Source of the DNA: Bacillota bacterium
Lineage (GTDB): Bacteria; Bacillota; Sulfobacillia; RBS10-35; JAJYVN01
Length of the DNA stretch: 7,076 nucleotides
Assembly: GCA_021827805.1 (NCBI GenBank)
Contig: JAKAUG010000328.1
Coordinates: 1 to 7,076 of the forward strand
Direction: 5' to 3'
How positions within the stretch are numbered: position 1 is the first letter of the stretch; every line of letters begins with the position of its first letter. The position numbers and the translations under genes are program-made. Below the pieces are notes generated by a model that saw nothing but the letters and a program-made list of their open reading frames with translations, was not told where the DNA came from and ran no database searches. This document shows positions 1 through 5,290 of the stretch, in pieces.

Positions 1-2
1 AC

Positions 3-1103
3 CGCCGCCTGCAGAAGGAGCCCTGGGGCTACCGGGTCTGGGGAGGGCCCTACCGCCCCGTGGATCCGCAGATCACCGTCGGTTCCAGTGGCAGCACCCT
101 GCAGTTCCTGCTTGGCCTGGGGTGCCGCGCCGTGGGCCCCGCCGTGGTCTTCGACGGCCAGAAATACTTCCGCCGCCGTCCCATCGGGCCGCTGCTCGGC
201 GGCCTGCGGGCCATGGGCCTGCGCCTGGAAAGCACCGGGGACGGCCTTCCGGTCACCGTCCAGCCCGGCCGGCCCCACGGAGGGCGCGTCGAGATGTCCG
301 GCCAGCTTTCCCAGTGGATCTCCGGGCTGCTGCTCTTGGCCCCCTTCGCCTCCCGCGACACCGAGATCGTGGTGCGGGGTGAGCTGAACGAGCGGCCATA
401 CGTGGAGCTGACCATCGCCATGATGGCCGCCTGGGGCGTGGAGGTGGAAGCCAGTCCGGATCTGCGGCGCCTGGTTGTGCCCGCGGGGCAGCGCTACCGG
501 CCCACGACCTACCGGCTGCCCGCAGACATCTCGTCGGCCTCCTTTCCCCTGGTGGCCGCCTCCCTTCTGCCCTCAGATGTCACCTTCACGGGCATCGATC
601 CCCATCCCGACCATCCGGAGGCCCGCATGCTCGACATCCTGCGCGAGGCGGGGGTCCCCATGCAGGTGGATCCCGAGCGGCGCACCGTGCGGGTCACCAC
701 CAGCGAGCGTCCCCGCGGGGTGCATGTGGACTGCCGCGACACGCCGGATCTGCTGCCCGTCATGGCCGTTTTCGGCGCCTTCGCCCGCGGGCGCACCGTG
801 CTGGACAACGTGGAGAACAACCGCCTCAAGGAGTCCGACCGCGTGGTCTCCATGCTGCAGCTGCGCCGCATGGGGGTGCGCATCGATGAGGAGGGCCAGG
901 GCCGGCTGGTGATCCACGGGGCCGACCACCTGCAGCCGGCGGCGCTCTCCTCCTTCAACGACCACCGGGTGCTGATGTCCCTTGCCATCGCGGGGGCCCT
1001 CACCCAGGGCGGGCGCACGGAGATCTCCTACCCGCAGGCCTACCGCATCTCCTATCCCGAGTTCCTGGAGCACATGCAGTCACTGGGCCTGCCGCTGCGC
1101 GTG
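3..1103 (+). other. EPSP synthase-like (AroA-fold) domain, N-terminus outside window
   Basis: Residues are numbered from the in-frame GTG at nt 60 for convenience; this is not the real start. AroA landmarks appear in order: GSSGS at 8-12 (usual NAGT), RRPI at 39-42 (E. coli Arg124 equivalent R40), LSQW at 83-86 (Ser170/Gln171 kept), RPYVELT near 120 (Tyr200 equivalent), ISSAS near 158-162, TPD ending at D230 (Asp313, the catalytic acid/base), NNRLKESDR at 253-261 (Asn336, Lys340, Glu341, Arg344) and FNDHR at 299-303 (His385/Arg386). Differences from canonical EPSPS are Ile330 where Lys411 is expected, Leu83 at Ser169 and Gln15 at Arg100. The N-terminal GSKS loop with Lys22 is not in the window. 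The fold is clear. Canonical EPSP-forming activity is doubtful. Confidence 0.85.
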
Positions 1104-2843
1104 CAGCGCACCGAGGCGGAGGCGGATCTCGGCCCCTGGGCGCGCACGCCCACGCGCGGCTCGGTCCCCGAGCTGCGCAGCATGATGCCGGCGGAGTGGG
1201 AGCGCCAGCAGCGGGCCGGCGGCCACTGGCCGGAGCGGCTGATCGTGGACTACCTGGACGACGCGGCGGCCTGGACCCCCGATCAGGCGGCGGTGGTGGA
1301 TGGCAGCCGCGGCGCGCCCCGGGTCCTCAGCTTCCGCGACCTGCAGGGCGCGGTGGACCGTGTGGCCACGGCCCTGGTGCGGCGCGGGGTGCGGCCCGGG
1401 GAGCCCGTGGCCTTCCAGCTGCCCAACTGGTGGGAGTTCGTCGTCCTGCAGCTCGCGCTGGTGCGCATCGGCGCCGTCTCCTGCCCGCTGATGCCGATCT
1501 ACCGCGAGCGCGAGTTGGCCTTCATGCTGCGGCAGAGCGCCTGCCGCGTGCTGGTCCTGCCGGGCACCTTCCGCAATCATGACTATCTGGCCATGGCCGC
1601 ATCCCTGCGCGGCGAGCTGCCGGACCTGGAGCACCTGGTCGTCGTGGGGGAGGCCCAGGGCGAGGCGGAGAGCTTCTCGGCCCTCCTGGCCCAGGAGGCG
1701 GACCAGGGGCTCCTGGCTTCGCGTCGCCCCTCCCCGGACGCGGTGGTCCAGCTGCTGTACACGTCGGGGACCTCGGGGCAGCCCAAGGGGGTGCTGCACA
1801 CCCACAACACCCTGCTGGCGGGCCTGGAGGCCCACCGGCGGCACTTTCGCCTCACCGACCGCGATACGGGGTTCATCCCCTCCCCGCTCGGGCATCAGAC
1901 GGGATTTCTCTATGGCATGTGGCTGGCGGTGGCCCTGGGGGCGACCCAGGTGCTGCAGGATGTGTGGGATGCCGAGCGCGCCTGGGAGCTCATGAGCGAG
2001 TGGCAGGTCGCCTTCGTGCAGGCGGCAACGCCGTTCCTCACGGACCTGGTTGAGGAGTCCGAGAGGCGGGGGCGGGGGCCGGGGGGCTTGCGCATCTTCG
2101 TGGCCACGGGCGCCCCGGTCCCTCGTGTGCTGGCCAGGGCGGCGCGGGACGTCCTGCGGGCGGAGATCATCGGGGGCTGGGGGTCCACGGAGAGCGGCCT
2201 GGTCGCCGCCGGTAGCCCTGGGGGGCCCCCGGACCGGCTCTGGCAGACCGACGGCAGGGTGATCGCTCCGATGGCGATGCGGGTGGTGGACGAGCATGGC
2301 CGGGAGGTGCCCCCCGGCACCCAGGGACGCTTCCAGGTCTGGACCCCGGGAATGTTCGTCGGCTATCTCGGCCATGAGGACTGGTACCTGAATGCCTTCC
2401 CGGAGCCCGGGTGGTTCGACACGGGCGATCTGGCCGTGATCGACCGGGACGGATACATGCGCATCAGCGGGCGGACCAAGGATGTGATCAACCGGGGCGG
2501 GGAGAAGGTACCGGTGGCTGAGGTCGAGGAGTGCCTGTATGCGCACCCGTCCGTGGCTGAGGTTGCCGTCGTGGGCATGCCGGACCCCAGGCTCGGGGAG
2601 CGGGCGTGCGCCTGTGTGGTGCTGCGTCCAGGTGCCACCCTGAACATGGCCCAGATGCAGGCGCACCTCGCGCAGGCGCGCATGGCGAAGCAGTACTGGC
2701 CCGAGCGCCTTGAGGTGCTGCCGCGCATGCCGCGCACGCCCAGTGGCAAGATCCAGAAGTTCGTCCTGCGGGCGTGGGTGGCCGAGCGCCTGACCGAGAC
2801 GGCCACCGCGGCGCCCCACGGATCGGGAGGAAGGGACGCTTGA
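3..2843 (+). CDS. EPSP-synthase-like domain fused to acyl-CoA ligase (5' partial)
   Basis: The frame is open from the left edge to a TGA at 2841-2843, giving 946 visible residues; the true start and about 65-70 N-terminal residues of the AroA fold lie upstream. The first part (to about nt 1103) is an enolpyruvyltransferase resembling 3-phosphoshikimate 1-carboxyvinyltransferase. The second part (from about nt 1182) is a full-length AMP-forming acyl-CoA ligase closest in style to cyclohexanecarboxylate/benzoate-CoA ligases (AliA/BadA type). A linker of about 25 residues joins them, with no stop codon between. The gene overlaps the next one (acyl-CoA dehydrogenase) by 4 nt, so the two are probably translationally coupled. 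Role (inference): modification of shikimate or its phosphate by the first domain and CoA activation of the resulting ring carboxylic acid by the second, in the cytosol. The domain assignments are strong; the substrate is not established. An alternative is an ordinary AroA that happens to be fused, but active-site changes argue against this. Confidence 0.9.
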   Translation, partial: RRLQKEPWGYRVWGGPYRPVDPQITVGSSGSTLQFLLGLGCRAVGPAVVFDGQKYFRRRPIGPLLGGLRAMGLRLESTGDGLPVTVQPGRPHGGRVEMSGQLSQWISGLLLLAPFASRDTEIVVRGELNERPYVELTIAMMAAWGVEVEASPDLRRLVVPAGQRYRPTTYRLPADISSASFPLVAASLLPSDVTFTGIDPHPDHPEARMLDILREAGVPMQVDPERRTVRVTTSERPRGVHVDCRDTPDLLPVMAVFGAFARGRTVLDNVENNRLKESDRVVSMLQLRRMGVRIDEEGQGRLVIHGADHLQPAALSSFNDHRVLMSLAIAGALTQGGRTEISYPQAYRISYPEFLEHMQSLGLPLRVQRTEAEADLGPWARTPTRGSVPELRSMMPAEWERQQRAGGHWPERLIVDYLDDAAAWTPDQAAVVDGSRGAPRVLSFRDLQGAVDRVATALVRRGVRPGEPVAFQLPNWWEFVVLQLALVRIGAVSCPLMPIYRERELAFMLRQSACRVLVLPGTFRNHDYLAMAASLRGELPDLEHLVVVGEAQGEAESFSALLAQEADQGLLASRRPSPDAVVQLLYTSGTSGQPKGVLHTHNTLLAGLEAHRRHFRLTDRDTGFIPSPLGHQTGFLYGMWLAVALGATQVLQDVWDAERAWELMSEWQVAFVQAATPFLTDLVEESERRGRGPGGLRIFVATGAPVPRVLARAARDVLRAEIIGGWGSTESGLVAAGSPGGPPDRLWQTDGRVIAPMAMRVVDEHGREVPPGTQGRFQVWTPGMFVGYLGHEDWYLNAFPEPGWFDTGDLAVIDRDGYMRISGRTKDVINRGGEKVPVAEVEECLYAHPSVAEVAVVGMPDPRLGERACACVVLRPGATLNMAQMQAHLAQARMAKQYWPERLEVLPRMPRTPSGKIQKFVLRAWVAERLTETATAAPHGSGGRDA
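1182..2840 (+). other. AMP-forming acyl-CoA ligase domain (cyclohexanecarboxylate/benzoate-CoA ligase type)
   Basis: This is a complete ANL-superfamily domain of about 553 residues, the usual length for a free-standing ligase. Core motifs, numbered from nt 60: YTSGTSGQPKGV at 567-578 (P-loop), GWGSTESG at 706-713 (A5), WFDTGDL at 785-791 (A7), then SGRTKDVINRGGEKV (A8 hinge), and RTPSGKIQK with the catalytic lysine K897. The stretch from about 617 (PLGHQTGFLYGMWL, LQDVWDAERAWEL) matches the substrate-pocket style of AliA-like ligases rather than long-chain fatty acyl-CoA ligases. The reaction is carboxylate + ATP + CoA to acyl-CoA + AMP + PPi. Two adjacent in-frame ATGs (1182 and 1185) sit where a free-standing ligase would start, but no good Shine-Dalgarno precedes them, so translation as a fusion is favoured. 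Confidence 0.88.
2825..2830 (+). promoter_or_regulatory. Ribosome binding site selecting a TTG start for the acyl-CoA dehydrogenase
   Basis: GGGAGG at 2825-2830 lies 9 nt before TTG at 2840-2842. That TTG overlaps the preceding gene's TGA stop in a TTGA arrangement. This favours the TTG over the in-frame GTG at 2774, which would add 22 unconserved residues and overlap the upstream gene by 70 nt. Confidence 0.7.
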
Positions 2844-3961
2844 GCGAGGACCGGGCCCTGCTGGACGAGGTGCGCGCGTTCACCCGCGGGACCATGCGGC
2901 GGTGGGGGGAGGAGGTCGAGCGCGACGGGGTGGTGCCCCGCCGCATGTGGGAGGAGCTGAACGCACGCGGCTACCTGCGCCTGCGGGCCCCGCGGGCCAT
3001 GGGCGGCAGAGGGCTCAGCCTGCCGACCTACCTGCCCCTGCTGGAGGAGTTCTCCCGCGGGCATGGCTCCCTGCGCATGATCGTCCACGTGCTGAACGGG
3101 GTCTGGCGCCCGCTCCACCAGTACGGGACCCCCGCCCAGATCGAGCGCTTCGTGCGTCCGCTGGTGGCGGGGGAGATCGTGGTGGCCTTCGCCGTGACCG
3201 AGCCCCACGCCGGCACGGGGGCGGACGTGCGCTGCACGGCGCGCCGGGACGGCGATCAGTATGTCCTCAACGGGGAAAAGCACCTGATCACCTTCGGCAC
3301 GATCGCCGATTACTGCCTGGTCCTCTGCCGCCTGGAGGGCACCTCCGGATCCGAGGGCACGCTCTGCCTGCTGGTCCGCCAGGGCACCCCCGGCTTCAGC
3401 GCCCAGCCCATGGCCGAGTCCATGGGCCTCAGGGGCGGGGACCACGCGCACCTGATCTTTGAGGACTGCCGCGTGCCGAGCGACCACCGCATCGGCGCGG
3501 AGGGCGAGGGCCTGGCGGTGGCCCTCGAGGGGTTCCTCTACCCGAGCCGCATCAGCGTGGCCATGTCCTGCGTGGGCCTCGCCGCCCAGGCCCTGGACCT
3601 CGCCGTGGCCCACGCCAAGGAGCGGGTCACCTTTGGGCGGCCGATCGGCGAGCGCCAGATGGTGCAGGCCATGCTGGCCGAGGCGGCCACCGACCTGGAG
3701 GCGGCACGGCGCCTGGTACTGTGGGCGGGCGAGTGCTGGGAGGCCGAGCCCCCGGCCATCGGGCCCTCGGCCATGGCCAAGCTCTATGGCCTGGAGGCCC
3801 TGCAGCGCATCACAGACCGGGCCCTGCAGGTCTTCGGCGGTGTCGGCTACTTCAAGGACCACGAGATCGAGCGCATCTACCGCGACGCGCGGGCCCAGCG
3901 CTTTGAAGAGGGCACGGCGGAGATCCAGAAGACGACGATCGCGCGCACGCTTCTGGAGTAA
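2840..3961 (+). CDS. Acyl-CoA dehydrogenase (FAD-dependent)
   Basis: The product is 373 residues from the TTG start, typical of the soluble tetrameric acyl-CoA dehydrogenases. These oxidise acyl-CoA at the alpha/beta carbons with FAD and pass electrons to an electron-transfer flavoprotein. Landmarks: AVTEPHAGTGADV from residue 118 (flavin/substrate loop), NGEKHLITFG with the following hydrophobic strand, FEDCRVPSDHRIGAEGEG, RVTFGRPIGERQ at 262-273 (FAD/dimer contact), QVFGGVGYF, IYRDAR, and FEEGTAEIQ at 355-363. In the last, E357 is the expected catalytic base of the YEGT-type motif, and the usual aromatic residue just before it is Glu. The gene starts by overlapping the fusion gene, so it probably acts on the CoA ester that the ligase makes, or on a reduced form of it. 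Likely substrates are alicyclic or aromatic-type acyl-CoAs, by context only. A desaturating or isomerising role on a cyclohexadienyl/cyclohexenyl-CoA is equally possible. The family is certain; the substrate is unknown. Confidence 0.92.
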   Translation: MSEDRALLDEVRAFTRGTMRRWGEEVERDGVVPRRMWEELNARGYLRLRAPRAMGGRGLSLPTYLPLLEEFSRGHGSLRMIVHVLNGVWRPLHQYGTPAQIERFVRPLVAGEIVVAFAVTEPHAGTGADVRCTARRDGDQYVLNGEKHLITFGTIADYCLVLCRLEGTSGSEGTLCLLVRQGTPGFSAQPMAESMGLRGGDHAHLIFEDCRVPSDHRIGAEGEGLAVALEGFLYPSRISVAMSCVGLAAQALDLAVAHAKERVTFGRPIGERQMVQAMLAEAATDLEAARRLVLWAGECWEAEPPAIGPSAMAKLYGLEALQRITDRALQVFGGVGYFKDHEIERIYRDARAQRFEEGTAEIQKTTIARTLLE

Positions 3962-3997
3962 GGCCCTGGAACGTGCGGCGGGTTTCAGGTAGACCCA

Positions 3998-4006
3998 AGA
4001 GGAAGG
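3998..4006 (+). promoter_or_regulatory. Ribosome binding site for the MaoC-like gene
   Basis: The AGAGGAAGG purine tract ends just before a GTG at 4009, with 6 nt between its GAGG core and the start. It supports 4009 over the in-frame GTG at 3973, which has no comparable site and adds 12 basic, unconserved residues. Confidence 0.65.
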
Positions 4007-4008
4007 GT

Positions 4009-4464
4009 GTGCCCTTGTACTTCGAGGAGTTCACGCCGGGCCGGCGCTGGACAACTCCGGGCAGGACCCTGCACGAGGCGGAGATCGGCGGTTTTGCCGC
4101 CAGCTACGACGCGCAGGACCTGCACCTGGATGCCATGGCCGCGGCCCGGGGCCCCTTCGGGGGCCTCATCGCCTCCGGCTTTCACACCCTGGCGGTCTCG
4201 TGGGCCCTGTGGCTGCGGATGGGAGCCCTGGAGGGTTCCGGCCGGGGGGGCATCGGCCTGGACGAGGTGCGCTGGCATCTGCCGGTGCGCCCGGGGGACA
4301 CGCTGCGCGCCGAGGTGGAGGTGTTGGAGCGCTCCCTGCACCCGAGCCGGGGCCGTGGCCGGGTGGTCCTCGGGCACACCGTGCGCAATCAGCGCGAGGA
4401 GACCGTACTGAGCTACCGGAGCCTCGGGCTGGTCGCGACCGATCCCGCGGCGGAACGGAGCTAG
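4009..4464 (+). CDS. MaoC-like dehydratase / (R)-specific enoyl-CoA hydratase
   Basis: The product is 151 residues from the GTG at 4009, a normal length for a single hot-dog-fold MaoC domain. The protein opens with MPLYFEEFTPG, followed by GRTLHEAEIGGFA, as MaoC proteins typically do. The catalytic Asp/His pair of the hydratase motif (usual form D-x-N-P-x-H) is kept as D34-AQDL-H39. The next segment GPFGGLIASGFHT is the standard substrate-tunnel helix, and GLDEVRWHLPVRPGDTL is the typical second half. The family reversibly hydrates trans-2-enoyl-CoAs. Placement 47 nt after an acyl-CoA dehydrogenase and downstream of an acyl-CoA ligase suggests it hydrates the enoyl-CoA made by the dehydrogenase, or dehydrates a hydroxylated ring acyl-CoA. 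It is probably in the same transcript. A real enzymatic role is likely because the catalytic residues are intact, but the substrate is not known. Confidence 0.88.
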   Translation: MPLYFEEFTPGRRWTTPGRTLHEAEIGGFAASYDAQDLHLDAMAAARGPFGGLIASGFHTLAVSWALWLRMGALEGSGRGGIGLDEVRWHLPVRPGDTLRAEVEVLERSLHPSRGRGRVVLGHTVRNQREETVLSYRSLGLVATDPAAERS

Positions 4465-4497
4465 CGGTCCTGGACCGGACCGGGCGGCGGTGGGAAG

Positions 4498-4602
4498 ATG
4501 GGTCAGGACCCCGCGGCTGGAGCCGGGGGCTTGCGTCTCAAGGATCGGGACGCGATAGGCCGCCTGACCGCGGCCCGCCAGTCCCACGCCGAGATTTCAT
4601 GA
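4498..4602 (+). CDS. Marginal small ORF, 34 aa, hypothetical
   Basis: The frame runs from ATG at 4498 to TGA at 4600-4602 and encodes a mostly polar peptide containing LRLKDRDAIGRLTAAR. GGGAAG lies directly before the ATG, too close to be a good Shine-Dalgarno. Its third-position GC (25 of 33 sense codons) is below that of the neighbouring genes. It overlaps the hairpin and promoter-like hexamers. It may be only random open frame, and I recognise no family. Confidence 0.12.
   Translation: MGQDPAAGAGGLRLKDRDAIGRLTAARQSHAEIS
4509..4529 (+). other. GC-rich hairpin in the intergenic gap
   Basis: CCCC-G-CGGC pairs with GCCG-GGGG across a TGGA loop: 8 G-C pairs with one bulged G. It lies 45 nt after the MaoC stop and is followed by CTTGCG, not a T-run, so it is not a classical intrinsic terminator. 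It could stabilise a 3' end or act in Rho-type termination. Such stems also arise by chance in DNA this GC-rich. Confidence 0.3.
4531..4559 (+). promoter_or_regulatory. Weak sigma-70-like promoter candidate
   Basis: TTGCGT (4531-4536) and GATAGG (4554-4559) are separated by 17 nt, each matching 3 of 6 consensus bases. It is the best-looking pair in the 166-nt gap and would drive the 4631 gene and selB. The matches are too poor to be more than a candidate. Nothing else regulatory is obvious between 4465 and 4630. Confidence 0.18.
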
Positions 4603-4630
4603 ACGGCGGCCACGCCGGCGGAGGTGAGGC

Positions 4631-5278
4631 ATGGATCTGAGGGTTGGGGTGGAGATCGAACCCGCGGTCTTCCGGGAGGAGGACCTGGCCCAGGCCGGTG
4701 CCGAGATCATGGCGCATGTGCAGATGGGGTATGTGCGCGTGCGCGCGGACGCCGCCCGCCTGCCGGACCTGCTCGGGCTGCGCGGGGTGGTGTCCCTGGT
4801 TCCGGTGGTGGCCTGCGAGGATCGGCTCGAGCACCTGCCCCGGGATGCGGTCTGGACCCCGCTCCTCTCCGGGGGGTGCCAGGACATGCTGTCTCTGGAC
4901 GTGGACGCCGCCAGGTTCGCCGGGGGCACGGCCATCCTGCGCTTGACCGCCAGGGTCCAGGCGCTGACCTTTGTGCGCTCTCACCGCACCGCCGCCCTGG
5001 ATCTGGAACTCTGGGCCCCCGAGGCCCCGGGCCGCTGGCGGCGGGTGCTGGCGCATTCCGACGGCCTGCGCGATCAGAGCCTCGCGGGCCAGCACGAGTG
5101 GAAGCCCGGCGAGGAGCACGTGGTCGCCATGTGGGTGGGGCACCTTGAGAGGGGCGCCTACCGCCTGCGAGCCGGCGTCCTCTCGGGCGGCTGGATCCGG
5201 GTCAAGGGCCGGCCTCAACCCTGCCTCCTGGAGGGCGAGGTGCGCCTGGAGGGCGCGACCCTGCCCCGAGGCGCCTAG
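4631..5278 (+). CDS. Protein of unknown function upstream of selB (215 aa)
   Basis: The ATG at 4631 follows GGAGGTGAG (GGAGG at 4620-4624, 6 nt spacing), a strong ribosome site that fixes the start. I do not recognise the family. There is no signal peptide or membrane segment, so it is probably cytosolic. Two regions can be seen. Residues 34-60 (YVRVRADAARLPDLLG, then a strand VVSLVPVV) have the strand-helix-strand look of small alpha/beta domains such as the subtilisin-propeptide (I9) fold. Residues 96-200 look all-beta, with alternating hydrophobic strands and a WKPGEEHVVAMWVG...GAYRLRAG pattern (157-182). This pattern is loosely like the BsuPI intracellular proteinase inhibitor or other Ig-like/jelly-roll domains. 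Both resemblances are impressions, not demonstrated homology. Its stop codon lies inside the Shine-Dalgarno of selB, so the two genes are almost certainly co-transcribed and possibly translationally coupled. Confidence 0.82.
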   Translation: MDLRVGVEIEPAVFREEDLAQAGAEIMAHVQMGYVRVRADAARLPDLLGLRGVVSLVPVVACEDRLEHLPRDAVWTPLLSGGCQDMLSLDVDAARFAGGTAILRLTARVQALTFVRSHRTAALDLELWAPEAPGRWRRVLAHSDGLRDQSLAGQHEWKPGEEHVVAMWVGHLERGAYRLRAGVLSGGWIRVKGRPQPCLLEGEVRLEGATLPRGA

Positions 5279-5282
5279 GAGG
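5277..5282 (+). promoter_or_regulatory. selB ribosome binding site overlapping the upstream stop codon
   Basis: A perfect AGGAGG (5277-5282) shares its first two bases with the TAG stop of the preceding gene and lies 8 nt before GTG 5291. It selects this start over the in-frame GTG at 5321, which has no site and would remove ten residues. Ribosomes ending the upstream gene would cover the site, which suggests coupling. Confidence 0.75.
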
Positions 5283-5290
5283 GCAGTCGC

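Noticed and set aside
1080..2819. Long antisense open frame (579 codons) opposite the ligase domain
   Set aside because: The + strand in this stretch encodes a ligase with every core motif. The antisense product is His/Arg/Pro-rich with no recognisable domain, a typical by-product of high GC.
2774..2839. Upstream GTG start for the acyl-CoA dehydrogenase
   Set aside because: The TTG at 2840 has the better Shine-Dalgarno and gives the normal family N-terminus; the extra residues are basic and unlike the family.
2841..2843. TGA at the end of the fusion gene as a selenocysteine codon
   Set aside because: The ligase domain is already complete after its PSGK motif, and the TGA fits a normal stop overlapping the next start.
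2363..3862. Antisense open frame of 499 codons spanning the ligase end and acyl-CoA dehydrogenase
   Set aside because: It crosses two clear + strand genes, has no recognisable motif and low-complexity composition; a GC-driven shadow.
4465..4630. Possible selC tRNA(Sec) between the MaoC gene and the 215-aa gene
   Set aside because: There is no GTTCGA-type T-loop, no extended acceptor stem pairing and no UCA anticodon arm; no tRNA can be drawn here.
4600..4640. In-frame TGA read as selenocysteine extending the 34-aa ORF
   Set aside because: Continuing past the TGA enters a frame that conflicts with the well-supported 4631 gene, and no SECIS-like hairpin directly follows the TGA.
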